This document shows positions 47,520 through 60,724 of a DNA stretch of 64,000 nucleotides, piece after piece. A model generated the notes under the pieces. It did not search any database. It was given only the letters and a program-made list of their open reading frames with translations, and was not told the DNA's origin. Within the stretch, counting starts at the first letter, position 1. Every line of letters begins with the position of its first letter. This DNA comes from Vigna angularis. Its lineage: Eukaryota; Streptophyta; Magnoliopsida; Fabales; Fabaceae. Made by a program: the position numbers and the translations under genes. Location of the stretch: assembly GCF_016808095.1 (NCBI RefSeq), contig NC_068973.1, positions 15,992,501-16,056,500 on the forward strand, written 5' to 3'.

Positions 47520-50500
47520 TAACTCTTTCCCCCACTCCTCTCATTCAATCACTATTTTATTTTTTTCTTTTTCAACAAATATAATATAATTTATCTTTTC
47601 AGTTTTTAAATAAACTATTACTTTTTATTCATTATTTAAATCAAAATTATTAGATGAATTTAATTAGAGAGTGTCTAAAACATTAATTGATTTCGAAAAA
47701 TATAAAAGACTAAACGTGAATGATTCGGTTACGCTAAAAATCACTTTAACCTCAATTTCAAATTTGAAAAAATTAAAATATTTTTTATAACTAGTTTATA
47801 CAAATTTTAATTCTGACTTATGGGGAAAAAAATCTTACAAGTGATTTTGAGAAAGTTTGATTCTGCATTAAAAGTGATTGTTAGTAATGTTGGAACATGT
47901 TTGATAAATTTGGAAGAGTGGTTTACCCTCATCATTTGAATTACTTTTAGCCATTATTATGCAGATACCTTGAAGAAACTCTAATGAAAAATCTCTGTCT
48001 ACACTAAACATATGACATTAAAAAACTTATAATGTTATTCGCTCGTGTGACATGACTGCGAGCACGTGAACATTATTTAACACAAAACACAACTAAAAAC
48101 GAAGAATTCTGGAGCAATCTGAATTGATTAGAAGGTGCGAAACCTAGGCTTTTGTCTATACAGCAGCATTCTTGGTTGGGATAAGAGTAACTGCGAGAAT
48201 TTAAGAGCTTTGTCATTGCATGCAAAAGCAAACTCTTATGGTACTAGGGGACAAAATAATCAACTTCTCCAATCCTCCAAGCTAACACTACAGTAGTATG
48301 CTTAATTTGTTTCCTTTCTTTTTCAATGTATATTTTGTTTTGGCATCAAAAGTTGCTAATTAAGCTCCTTCAAATGCATGTACTTAACTTAATGTTACCA
48401 TAAATGGAATTTGGATAAGTGTGTTGTGTCTGATTTACATCATAAATGCATTGGCTATGACCTATGAAAAGCCAACAATAAGTTTAATAGGTAAAATGAA
48501 ATTAGAAGTGCAATCAAACTAATTAACCAAATTAGTTGTAAATAAATTAGAAAATAGGTGGATAAGGTTTGTAAGAAATTGCAAAAGTTGGAGGTGGAGA
48601 AGAAGAGTTTGAGATAGAATTGATAATTGTGATTTTGACAATTAAAAGTAGTGGCCTTTGAATTTGTGATGCAATATTAGGAAGATGGTAGAAAAGTGGA
48701 GAGATCCAATAATGAAAGAGTAATGAGAATTAAGAGAGGGAAGCTGAAAATATGTAATAGAATCCCAAGTATCTCGTGAAGCTTTTTCTGGTCACCGCAG
48801 TTACTACCCAATCGCAACTACAACACCTCTCTCTCTTTTTTTTTCAAAATATTAGAATGCAATATCCGAATATTAACTAATAGTTGGCTCAAACTCCAAC
48901 AATAAATGATTAAGTTTCCTTTAAAAGTGAATTTTATATATGGGGGGAATTATCCTGACGATGGTGTGAAGTTTTGCATAGAAATGATTGTTGATCTACA
49001 TAGGAGAGTGTGGTGTTGAAAGATGATGCAATATTTGGGGAAGAAAATAGGAATAGGAATTGGGTCCACAGGTTGTAAATGTATTTACATCATCCATGTG
49101 TAAAACTGGGGAAGAATTGAATGCTAGAAAATGAATTAAAATGGTATGTGTTAGAAGAAAAAGGAGTGGGACAAGAATCTTAAATAAGGTGCAGGGAGTT
49201 GTGTGGGTACAGTGTAGGGAAGGAAAGATGAAACTTTATTATTTCTTCACTAACCTCGTGAAGATGGGGCATACAACCTTAATTTGCCTTCTCTCCTCGG
49301 TTATGTCTTATTCACCTGGGATTCCCCCAACAATTATTTCAGAAATCATCTTCAACCAAAAACACTATTTATTACTTCCCACTTCCTTTCTTTCTCTCAG
49401 CACTTTTTCCACATTGGAAAACTTAATCTCTCTGCAAAATTGGTGCCACTAACGATTATCAATGGTCTTTCCAAAATTAAAAGCCACCAGTTCCAATTTT
49501 TTACCCCATTTTATTCACTAACGTAGCTATTCTTTATTTATATAGATAATACAAATTTGTTTTAATTCGGTTTTCGAAAATCAACTAATCTTTGTTTTTC
49601 TTATGACACGACGATTAAAATAGGTATGCAGTGATAGTTTTAAAATTATCGTTGTTTTAGCTATAGTTAAAAGTTTAAACTAACAACGATGGTTGACAAT
49701 TTTTTTACTCGCAATATGATGAAGATTATGCCCCTAGTCATTATTATAATAAGAAACGACGACGGTTTTTGTAAATAACTGCCTTTGTTTTTTTTTTTAA
49801 TTTCAGATTTGTTTTTTTGGAAAACCACAATTTCTACATAAACTTTTGCAACTCATTTTATAACTATTCAAGAAAATACAGAAAAATAGTTCAGCATATT
49901 CTAAACAAAACTTGATGAAAATAGTTTAAAAGAAATCCTGATAAAATAAATTATATATCATGAATATTTGTCCGTTAGACTGTGTTTGTAGTTTGTAACT
50001 TCGATGTTTGTATTTTCTTTTTCTTTTTTTCATAGCAACAGTTGTGTAAGTCAACTTTGTCAAAGCAAGCATGTTTTTTCAATCATTTTCTTGAAGTAGG
50101 TTGTATCATCTTTTTAAACTTTGTTTCAAGACAGAAACATTTCATGATTATCTCTTTTGTCTCAAACATTCATATTTGATATTTGATTTGTAACACTGTG
50201 GATGCGTGTAGAATAACTTATATGCAAAACTAGAGTAAATTGTGCATGCAACATATATGACTTTTCTTATCACTTGTTTTTTAACGTTGAACATTTAATG
50301 TCATTTAATGTTTGCTCAAAACTAGTGTTTTTTGATTTTCTACCGTTTAAGCTCTTTTAATTTGAAGATACCAAATGTGTAGATACTTCATCACAAAATG
50401 ATGTGTCTGTTTTGCTCATGGTATTATTTTTATTTCTAGTAAACGCTTATTTGGCTTTTGTCTCTTTGTAAACAGATAGTGTAAGCTTGTTTAGGATTTC

Positions 50501-52880
50501 TTTTATGTTTTGACAATTATGTCTTTTAATGTTTGAGTCAAAGACATTGTCTCAACCTGTTTTTGTTTTCGAGAGAAGCTAAATATCTACTTCAAATATT
50601 TTAAGCACAAAGCGTTTAACTCAATTCTCTCTTGGACGCCCTTAGACCAGACATCATCTAGTCATGGTATGGTTGTTCTAGTCTAAGTATTTTTCTATTT
50701 TCTAGGACCTAAGTGTTTTCCTATAATTTATATGTTTGGGGGTTCAAGTTCTAGTTTTTGTTTGTTTGGGATGTAGGCTCGTGTTTTCATCCTAGATTGA
50801 TTTCTAATTATTAATCCATTTTAATGTTATTTGGTTAAACTTCAAAACATGAGATCGTTTGTTCGTACATACGATTTTGTCTTAATAAAAATGGGTTTGA
50901 ATTTTTTAGTGGTTATTAGAAGGTGAAGTTGAAGCTAGGTAGGGGGATGATGAGACCAAATTAGAGAGGATTGGAGGTTCTGGAGGTTGACTGGAGAAAA
51001 AAAATAGGAGTGCTCTGTTGGGTGAGAGTGATATTATTTTGGGCTCACTGGTTGGTTTGTGAAGAAAGTGAAGATGAAGATGGTTATGATATTGATTATG
51101 GAGAACATATGTTCCTGATGGTAGATGGAATGAAATAGTTAAGGTGAAGTGATGATGGAGAATAGGTGAATCTCTTTTAGTTTCTCTATTGGAACAAAAA
51201 TGTAGAAGGGAGGTTTCCTCATGGAAGAACGAACATTGTGTGGTTGATCCGAGATTAAGATAGGTTAACAAATTTACTACCTTGGGGCCACCATGGTAAT
51301 CACGTCCGGGAGAGCATTTTTTGGATCCGTGATACCAATGCGGGAGGAGAAAGAAGGCTTGAGGGAAGCTAGCAGTGAACGAGAGTTACTTTCTACTCTT
51401 AATTTCTTGTGGAATTGATTCACCTCGACATTATTTTTTGTGTACAAACTAACAAATCAAATGAAACTTTTGACCTTGTTAAACAAGTTGACCATGTTTT
51501 TTTTTCTTCAGAAATATATATATTTTTTAATACTTCAAAACATTTTCTTTCTTTCCTTTTTAAATATATAAATAAAAATGAAACTGAATATAAAATAAAA
51601 TAAAAAGAAAAACATTTTTCTTCATGTCTTATTATTTTGTGTTTTCATTATTTTTATTTGTACCAAGTTTATTTATTTTTATTTAACTATTCAGACGAAA
51701 TCGGTATTGACACTTTATTTTACACAAACCAGTGAAAGTAATTCGTTAAAACTTTTTATCACAAGGTGATATTATAAGAGAATTTATTTAAGAATCATAT
51801 ATGCAAATTAGTCATGTACAAGTTATTTAACAATCATATAGTAAAACTTTAATAAATAAAATTGTAAAGCTATACACTTTTTTTTAAAAAAATATTGTAA
51901 TTCATTATCATACAATTTTTGCGTGGACAACGGAAACAAAATTGTAAGCCCTTCTCAAATATTTTTATTGCAAAATGAATACGATAAGAAATTTAAATAT
52001 TATGAGTAAAGTTTAAGAAAAAACAATTTATATTAGCTATATGTGGCATTTTAAATACAAATTATATCATCAATAAGTATGTATTAAATACAATTTATAA
52101 TATTGAATTATTTTCAGTTTACCATGTTTTTATTTTCTTTTCAGGTTTAAAAAAAAATAAACATCTATACCCAAATTTTATCTTGAATTATTTAAGAAAA
52201 TCTTCTAATCCTAAATAATTAATTTGTGAGCACCGGAAAATCTTAAAATTCTCTTGATGAAAGAAAATCCATGGATTTATGACCACCATGGTACAAAAGA
52301 AGTATGTAGATTAAACTTTTAGTTCTGTGTTTAAAAAGCACATAAATTTGATCAAATATTTTTGTTATCAAAATTGTCAATCACTACCTTATCCTTATGT
52401 TCATTCTTTCATTGAGAAAAGAAAACAAGTAATTCTGATAATAATACGAATCATTATATAAATAATAAATGAGTAAATGAAATAAGCACTAGAAAAATAA
52501 ATAAGGTGATATATTGGTTTTTGAAGTTTTGGAGCAGGTCAACGTAAGCGGTTACCCCATAAATTCTACTATTTATAATATTCTTATATATTAAATTAAT
52601 AGTTTATTAAATTTGTGTATATTGATTGATTTTAAGGTTTTAATCATTTTCCATGTCTTATTTATATTAAATAAGTATTTTAATTATTTTAACTCTGTGT
52701 AAAATTGATTCAATTTTACTTTTGTTGATAATTTGAGTGAACAGCGTTAAAAATATACTCACGTGACATGTTAACTTTGAAAATCTGAACCATGTGGTAC
52801 ATACAAGTGTTAGTGAGATGGATTTTGTAATTTTTAAATTAAAAAAAGATTTTATTAAATTTCTAATTTGCCAAAATTCC
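47520..52880. other. Gene-poor intergenic region
   Basis: No gene, RNA or transposon terminus could be supported over more than 5 kb. Short frames at 49141-49452 (+) and 50906-51271 (-) show no recognised domain. The 49600-49780 stretch has a few AACGACGA/TATCGTTGTT inverted words. The ICE1 distal promoter presumably lies in the leftmost kilobase. Confidence 0.4.
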
Positions 52881-52935
52881 TAATTAAAGGGTGTTTGTTG
52901 GAAGTTGTTTACAAAAATCACTTTACCACTCCATA

Positions 52936-53469
52936 TCGTTGCGAAACATTGTTTCATGTAACTTCATCATTGTCGTGTGTGTCCAAAATGACAACATCGA
53001 TGATGCTTTTGGCTACTTCGCTGTGATGCTGGAGAAAAACGTTGCCTCGTACAACGCCGTGATCTCGGGATTAGCGAGGTTCAAATGCGTGAGGGATGCG
53101 CAGAGGCTCTTTGAAGAGATGCCGCATTCAAATGTCGTGTCGTATACAGCCTTGGTCAATGCGTATGCCAGGATAGAGGGTGGGAATGGGCGCATGAGGG
53201 CGTTGTTCGAAGCAATGCCTCAGAGGAACGCGATATCATGGACTGGGGTGATCAATGGGTTGTTGGAGAATGAGTTGTATGAAGAAGCACATGAAGTGTT
53301 TGGGAGAATGCTGCAAAAGAATAATGTGGCAAGGACAGTTATGATTACTGGGTTTTTTAAACAAGGAAAGATCGAAGAGGCCACAACTTTGTTTGAAGAG
53401 ATTCTATGTGGATATCACACCCAAAATTGTTTGTCTCGACTCTTCCTAGTTTTCACAAGCATCCTTTAA
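52936..53469 (+). pseudogene. Truncated PLS-class pentatricopeptide repeat (PPR) gene
   Basis: The frame contains several PPR units in order: LRNIVSCNFIIVVCVQND, IDDAFGYFAVMLEKNVASYN, VRDAQRLFEEMPHSNVVSYT, GRMRALFEAMPQRNAISWTG, YEEAHEVFGRMLQKNNVART and KIEEATTLFEEI. Intact members are organellar RNA-binding proteins with an N-terminal transit peptide and many more repeats. Here there is no start ATG ahead of the first unit, no transit peptide and the frame decays after EEI near 53405 into CGYHTQNC and a stop at 53469. The piece is a gene fragment, perhaps moved by a transposon. Confidence 0.8.
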
Positions 53470-55100
53470 TTAGGGATTTTGGTAAATTAGGGATGTAATA
53501 AAATTCTAATTTTCTTTAGTTTTAAAATTACAAAACCCACATCACTAATATTCTTAATGTGTTACATGATTTAAATTTTCAAAATCAGCATGCCAATTAA
53601 GTGCATTCTTAACGTCGTTAACCCAAATTAACAACAAGGGTGCAATTAAATCAATTTTACACAAAAGGACCTAGTTAAAAAATAATTGAAGGACCTATTT
53701 AAAATGTTTCTGCATAAATAAGGACTTTGAAAATATTAAACCGTTTTTAAACTTAAATATATTTATTTTAGTTATTTTAAATATTTTTTTAAATCTACAC
53801 ACTCGTTATTAATCAAAATGTTTGTATTTTAATATTTGTTTCTACTATACTATTTTTTTATTAAAATATTTTTAAATGTCCTATTTCATATTCCATGTAA
53901 TATAAAAAGTCATATAAAATAATAACAATGCTAATTATTTATGTTGGGATCGGGTGTAACTTGTTCAAAGTTGTTTATGCATCTTAGTAATTTTGTCTTC
54001 TACTTTGATAGTTTTTTTTATTCTAAATTATATTATCAAAATTACAAATTTTACATTCTAAATTATACAATCTATAATTTATTTTATATTTTATATTTTA
54101 AAATATAATTTTTGTTTTTGGAATACATAATATAGAATATAAAAATTCTAAAACACAAAAAACTATATTTTAAATTATACAATTTAAGATATATTTTTTA
54201 TTTTATATTCAGAAATATATAACGTAAATTAAAAAATTGTATTTTAAATGGTATGTTTGGGAATACAAACATTTATGAAATATAAGTAAAAATTATAGAT
54301 AAAGGAAGAAGTTGCCTATAGAACTCGAACTTGGGCTGGAACTTACTGCACCCCATTTATTTCTTTCTGCAGCTCCCTAAATTCTAAAAATTTCTCTTTA
54401 CCATTCAAAATAAAAGGCCTAGCATACTTTTGTTTTCCATCTTTCCCTTTCCCATTGTGCCACACACCTCCATTCTTCCTTCTCTTCTGTTCACAATCAC
54501 CACCATCTCTTGCAGCTTCTGAACCACCATCTCCACCTCTTCGCATATCTTTTTATCCCCTCCTTCACTTCCTTCACGCATCCCATGTTCTCCACCAGCT
54601 TCTTCAAGTTCCTCTGTTGCGACTTCTCTTACAGTAGCTGGCTTGAGAAGGTGACCGGCTTGGTCTGAATACCCTCCGTGCGCTTGAATGTGTTGAGGTG
54701 TTCCACTGTCGGGGAAACAACTCTGGTAATCCTAGCATAGAGGGATTTTCTGGATATGGTTAGGGACTGCAGAGGGAGGATTCTTCTGGAGGCTATTGAA
54801 AGCTATTATTGGTAGAGAAAAAACCTTGAAACAATATCACTTTATTTCCCTAATGGACCTCATCCTCTCTAATACCATCACTAACTTATGGAAGTAGAAC
54901 TAACCCACGTTCAACCTAATTTTTATGAATTGGAAGGTGACGGTGGAAAGTGTAAAGGAGAGAAAGAATTGAAAATTTGTTTGGGATTAAGATGGATCGT
55001 AATGGTGTGATTGGGAGGTAAAAGGATGGAAGGAGAAGGAAGATTTTGAGAAGAAGGGAAGAAGTTAGTTGGAGTATTTAACAAGCAAGAACTTGTGGAT
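53470..55100. other. AT-rich spacer with a GC-richer patch, no gene seen
   Basis: From 54310 to 54800 there is C-rich sequence beginning with TTACTGCACCCC and TTTCTGCAGCTCC, a style seen at Mutator-like ends in legumes, but no matching opposite terminus or TSD was found. The frames there are short and unrecognised. Confidence 0.35.
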
Positions 55101-55491
55101 TAGGGCAATGAATCATTTGATATGATTTTTATAACAAGAGAGGAAGAAATAATGTATAAAATAAGTGTAGATATGTGTCAAAGAATATTTTGTCTGTGGA
55201 TTGGGTAATGGAAGGTTAACACACCTACGTATTCTATAATAAGAGAATGAGAAATAATGTGTGAAGTGACTGTAGATGTATGTCAAAAGAATATTTTCTC
55301 TCCTGATTGAATAAGAAAAAAGTTAATTTGACACAAATGTTAAAAAATATTCATTTGACACGATTTTTAATAATATAATAATATATATTATGATTTTAAA
55401 TTAAAAAATAATATAATTATAATAAAAATATTATTATTTGATTGTGTCACATAAATGTAATTTTTCCTTTGCTGTGTGCTCGTTGGGTAAT
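55100..55491. repeat. Left part of a palindromic ~110-130-bp repeat array
   Basis: Units contain ATAATAAGAGAATGAGAAAT, AATGTGTGAAGTGACTGTAG and TGTGTCAAAGAATATTTTGT (around 55120-55200 and 55225-55320). Each unit is partly self-complementary (GACACACCTACACTCA against TGAGTGTAGACGTGTGTC). The array ends at GGGTAAT, exactly where the CACTA element is inserted, and resumes at 61077. Confidence 0.65.
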
Positions 55492-55886
55492 CACTAGTGA
55501 AAAAAAACTTTAGACGTCTATTATTTTGAGTTTTTTACGTCCGACTCCTACCTAACGTTTATATGGGTGACGTTGATGGGGCGTCTGACCTGTACAGTTA
55601 GACGTCTATATAGACGTTTGACTGTACAGATCAAACGTCTAAGACTCTGGAATGTGCTTGGCTTCTGTAATTTATTGGACGTCTCTATATACACTGACAG
55701 AAGTCTATGTGACATTAACAAACGTCTAGTGAATATTTTTTTAAAAGATTAATTTATTTTTAGAATAAAACCGCACCTGAAAAGCAAAAAATTGTTCTAG
55801 AATATTATAATATAATATATAAACTCGTTTGAAGTTAACAAAGTACTAAAAAACAATCCAAAACCCAAACTATCAAAAGTTAAATT

Positions 55887-55961
55887 AGGTTTTCAAAAAT
55901 TATCTTCACCAACATCATGTATCATGTACTCTAAATGATCAGTCAACCATTCTTCCGCATA
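55887..55961 (-). pseudogene. Continuation of the transposase-associated remnant beyond the inner insertion
   Basis: On the far side of the inner element the same frame continues, after one copy of the target site, as AEEWLTDHLEYMIHDVGED and stops at TGA (55889-55887). The in-frame join shows that the inner CACTA element inserted into this coding remnant. Confidence 0.8.
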
Positions 55962-58900
55962 CACTACAGGAAATTCACTGTTTACCGGCGGGCTATTAGC
56001 GACGGCCCCTAGGCCTTCGGTAAACTTTATTTACCGAAGGATTTTCCGAGGGTCTGTAAAGTAGTACATAATTGGAGGATTTTGGCCTTCGGTAATCGAC
56101 ATGGGACATTACCGAAGGAACTTGACCTTCGGTAAGTGGATGGTGTATAAGAAAATTTTTCCCTCCCCCTCATTTCGCGAAAGCTCTTCTTCCCCCAATA
56201 TTCAGAATCTTCCAACTCTTTCTTCCCCTAAGTCCTTCTCCCAACTCCTTGTACTGCTTCTGCACAATGTTCCCTCCACCATTATTGCGGTCCAACCTCA
56301 TGGTTCACTCAAGGAAGCCATCTTCGTCATTCGGCCGACCATTCGAAGAACGTCGTTAGAGTCATCTTCTCGAAGGGTATTGGTCGTTGGCTACCGGTGT
56401 TCGCCTGCGTTAGCTGTCGGAGTTCGCCGCTCACATTATCATTAGGGCGAAAATCAGGTATTCCCTCTCACATTTTCATTTCGCATTCAAACACTTTTGC
56501 CCTCCCTTCTCTGATTTCCCCAATCTAAGAATGGTCACAATTATTTGGTCCAAGGGCCGTAGGCGCGGGGTGTGGAGTTCGCCTCCCTCCATTGTGCTTC
56601 AACCGTGAACCGCCATTGCAGTTCAATCGTGCCTCTACAAACCTGTATTAGCCTGAACTTCACTTCCGGTTTGAGGACTCCTGCTCGGGACACTTCACTC
56701 GCGAGGTAATATTCCTTCGTTCCCCACCTGAAACCCTACAGATATGATATACATGTGTTGGAAATGTGGTGTGGTGTGTGATTCTGTATTGTTGTGATTA
56801 TTGAATTGATGAATTTGTAATTGTATAATGAGAAACATGAGATTCTGTTCCATTTATCTTCTTTCATTTGATTTGCCTGATCTTGTATAATGGAAACTAA
56901 GAGAGCTTGCTACTGGAAAATGGAAAGAGGCCAGAGCCTCCTCTAGCCGTGAGTGGTTCCTAAACTACTCCTAAAATTTACTCTAAAATCTACTGAAATC
57001 TACTCTGCTGCTGCTGCCAATTTATATGCCAAAGATTTTGTCTTCTCCCGTGTCCACTCCTGCTTTCAACCGTATTCCAGTTTCTTGTCTGGCAGCCTAA
57101 ATACCCTCACGTTTTGTTTTTGTTCCCCTAGCTTGCTGACTTCCTCCCTCGTAGATGTGCCAAGAAAATAGGTGGGGCCCCTCCAATTTTTATCTTCCTG
57201 AATCACGTTGCACACCATTCAGCCCTTTTGCACACGGCTGCTTGTTGCTTCGTTCAACTCTTTGCTGCTGGTTGTGCTTCCACTACTCATGGGTTATGCT
57301 TCTTCTTTCCATCCAGCTCTCTACCTTAAAAACGTTCAAGAGTCAATTCTCAAACAAGAAGTGGCTGTAGCTGTTCCAACTCCAAGCTGCTGGACGGTGA
57401 ATGTTTTCCCCATGTGTTTTCCCTTGCAAAATTCTAATGTCCGTGAGCTTTGCCAACCATGAGTGGTGGCTGGACTTTCCTTCCATATTCCTCTTCTTTC
57501 ACACGTCCAACTCCATTTAGCCGTGAACTCATCTCCTTTTCTCTCTTAGCTCTTCCACTCCATAGAAGCCTTTCTTTTGAACGTGAGTTGCTGCCATGCT
57601 TCTCAAAGAAACCGTGAGCTTTCTTCTTCTTCCCAACTGGATGTGATGGTAGCTACAGCTACTGGACATGTTTCCCCTCCTTCCAAGGTCGTGAGTGAAG
57701 CTTCTCTACGTGGCTGGACTGCTGCAAACTGGACCGTGTAGGTAGCTGCAACTGCTGGTGGAATTGTCTTCACTTCATTCACGCTGCAAGTGGCTTCTCT
57801 TCACGCAGCTAGCTGCTTCTTGCAAGGTGTTGGACTGTCTTTAACCAAGCTGGATGTGCTCTCTGCTGCCATTTATTTATTGTTGTTCCAGCAAAGAAGG
57901 ATGTGGCAGCTTTCTCTCTTTTCGTAACAGCACCAAAGAGAATGAAATGCTTTCTCCCAAACCAATTGATAACCACGTTTCCAGCCAACAATAGAATGTG
58001 GTGGCCCCAACTTTTGTTCCATGTGTTTAGCTTTGTCCTTTGCAAAATTCTGAAAGAAAGGAGTTGGAGTTGCAGCCGTGAAACATTGAATAAAATTCAG
58101 CACTTTGTAGCTTCTTTTGGATGTGAGATTTCAACATGGTCCCCTCTTTTCCATCCATTTTCACGTATACACTTCATTGTAATGTGGCAGCACATTTGTT
58201 TTCTTCTAGCTATAAAATGGTGAGGTTCTAATAAGTGCTGACCCAATTTTATTTTACAATTTCCTTATGCCAAAGAAAAGTTATCCAATGCTAGGTGGTG
58301 GCTCCCATGTTTGCCAAAAGAATTGTTCATGTGGATGCTTTTCAATTTGGTTTGGACGTGCATATGCAAGCTACTCTTCTGAATTTGTTTTGCCAATCAT
58401 CATATAAGCTTCTCAATAAAACCGTGAACACTTGCAAAGTGGTCCCTCCATCATTTCACTTCAACTCTTTGAGTGATTTTCAATGTAGCTTTGCTACATG
58501 CTTTGCCAAAATACATTTTCCTGTGACATGTATGTAACAAACTATCAACTATCTTCCAAATAATTTAAGAAACCGTGAACACTTGCACATATGGTCCGTG
58601 TGTTATTCCAACTATGACAAGTATTACAAACAATGCAAACAAATTAGAAGTAACTCAAACAGTAAGCACTAAGCTGAATAGGGGAGTAAAAAAAAATACT
58701 GGGAACAGCACAGAAGGAATTTGAGCAAAATAAAAACTATACATTAAAATAGACATCCAAACGAAACTATGAAAAAAAATTGCATGGAAAATGGATAAGA
58801 ATTGAACTCGAACGAAGACACACAAGTTGACACAACATTCACGCAGCACTGTGTGAAAATTGAGTTTATACTTTTTTTTTCAGCTATTCGGTAATTACCG

Positions 58901-59106
58901 AAGGCTTTTGTCCTTCGGTAATTACCGAAGGCTTTTGGCCCTCGGTAATTACCGAAGGGCAAAAGCCCTCGGTAAATGTTAGCGACAAGGGATTTACCGA
59001 GGGCTCTTTGGCCGTCGATGAGCCTTCGGTAATTACCTTTTACCGACGGTTTTGGGCTGTTTCCGAGGGCTTCTGGCCTTCGGTAATGCCCTTCTTTTTT
59101 GTAGTG
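55962..59106. mobile_element. Inner CACTA element with TACCGAAGG subterminal repeats, TSD ATA
   Basis: The left end is CACTACAGGAAATTCACTG and the right end on the minus strand CACTACAAAAAAGAAGGGC. The 3-bp duplication ATA is at 55959-55961 and 59107-59109. Subterminal regions carry many TACCGAAGG/CCTTCGGTA copies in both orientations (55982-56135; 58885-59095). The 3.1-kb element has no transposase. The interior (56950-58600) has scattered CCGTGAAC, TGGATGTG and GCTGCAACTGCTGG words but no coherent gene. Confidence 0.9.
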
Positions 59107-59109
59107 ATA

Positions 59110-59373
59110 ATTCGTTCCTCGTGACGTGATAGGTTGGTCCAGTACTTCTCCATGCCAAGTCCAAATGGTATAAGTTCTCATTATGTCAAACATGAATAGA
59201 TGGTTACACATATTGCCTAAGTCTTAGAGTGTTTGATTAAGACAACGAACACAAGGACAAAAATATGTCCCGTTCACAGACTTAACATTTTGTTCAACAT
59301 ATTGCAAGAACTTTGAAACACCTTTCTCATATTCTTCATCGATGCGATGTTCATTCATCCAGCTTCGATCCAT
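59110..59373 (-). pseudogene. Transposase-associated domain remnant of the outer CACTA element (5' part)
   Basis: From an ATG at 59373 the frame reads MDRSWMNEHRIDEEYEKGV, then FLQYVEQN and FCPCVRCLNQ, a TAA at 59226-59224, then in the same frame NMCNHLFMFDI and YTIWTWHGE. This is the transposase-associated domain (Cys-rich, ending in WTWHGE) that precedes TNP2-type CACTA transposases. The frame runs into the right end of the inner element. The TAA and the missing transposase make it dead. Confidence 0.85.
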
Positions 59374-59834
59374 ACTATGTTCGTAATATACTTTATCAGT
59401 TTCAATTTTTTAACTCTCACAAGGTTAAGCCCTACCTATTCAGAAAAATTATTTTTTATAATTTGCTAAGACACATGCAAAGAAGTTTACATCATAAATT
59501 TGATAAGATTTCGGCAGAATTTCGCATTGGTCTCCGATATACACGAAATGAGAGTAGTCAAAGATGACCACAATCAAATATGCATCCGGAGAACAACACA
59601 AATACTGAACCAAAATTTTATCAATCTTATCCATAAACTCCAACGTACATGTTATAATAAATTATGAAAAATAATTTTCCCAAACTATCCAATCGGACAA
59701 TTCAAAATTTAATACAAACAATTAAAAGATTAATCGTTTATGTTAAATTTCAAACGAGAACTAAGTTTCACTCAATTAGATACTAATAATCTAACATACC
59801 AATCATAACAACACAACAAAATTTTATCACATGC

Positions 59835-60035
59835 ATATTTAAAAGCCAATAATATGCATACGCAAAAGTCAATAACATGCATACACAAAAGTCAATAGCA
59901 TGTATATATCCAAAAGGCAACAACATGCAAATCCAAAAGCCAACAACATGCAAATTCGAAAGTTAATAGCATGCATATCCAAATGCCAAAAACATGCATA
60001 CCGAAAAGCCAATAACATGCATAGACAAAAATTTT
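59835..60035. repeat. ~24-bp minisatellite in the outer CACTA element
   Basis: About eight copies of a unit like AAAAGCCAATAACATGCATA plus CCGC/TCC follow one another with substitutions, between the domain remnant and the right subterminal repeats. Confidence 0.8.
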
Positions 60036-60552
60036 TAAACAAGAATGCTAACCTTCTTAACCGATTACAAATGTAGTGGAGGAATTAGAGGAGTGGAAAA
60101 CGCAAGAAAACGCTGCCCAAAAACGGAAGAAATCGCCGCCCAAGGAAACAAGCAAAACTGCACCAAAACACAGCGAAAACTCATTTTAATCGGTTCAAAT
60201 GGAAGATAATCCATCAAAGACTAATTTAATCGGAGTAAAAGTAAGTTTAAACGGTACAAAAGAAAAAAAAACGAACCTGAAAATGCAAAGCCGCGAGAGA
60301 AAACGCAAGGAGGAAGATGATTAATAATGCGTGTAACTGCCCTGAGTTCGTGCAAAGTGTAATAAAGCAGCCTTAGACGTTGGGGAACAATACTACCCCG
60401 ACGTCTATATATGTTCACACGTCTAGGCCCCTACTACACTAACATCTATGTGTATTTAAAAATTAATTTTGGCGAAGGCTATCCACGTTCGATATATGGG
60501 GCCCCGACGTCTAGACATTAGACGTCCAACATAGGGGCCCTGACGTCTAAAG

Positions 60553-60724
60553 CAATAGAACAAGGCACCTTTTCACCTACCTGTCAAGTCATTAGGCGTC
60601 CGACATAGGAGCCCTGACGTCTATATAGACATTAGATGTCCGACATAGGGGCCCAAACGTCTATAACAATAGAACATGCCACTATTTCACCTACCTGTCA
60701 GGTCATTAGGCGTCCGACATAGGA
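60553..60724. repeat. ~114-bp subterminal duplication in the outer CACTA element
   Basis: The block CAATAGAACA ... TTTCACCTACCTGTCA ... TTAGGCGTCCGACATAGG occurs at 60553 and again at 60667, within the AGACGTC-rich right end. Confidence 0.75.

Noticed and set aside
50906..51271. Minus-strand 121-codon frame as a gene
   Set aside because: No recognised motif, low-complexity His/Ser/Pro content, no splice or promoter context.
54310..54800. Second Mutator-like element starting at the TTACTGCACCCC motif
   Set aside because: No inverted partner terminus or 9-bp duplication was found nearby.
56101..58223. Several plus-strand frames in the inner CACTA element as captured genes
   Set aside because: All are short, in varying frames, without family resemblance; the scattered CCGTGAAC words look repeat-like and not coding.
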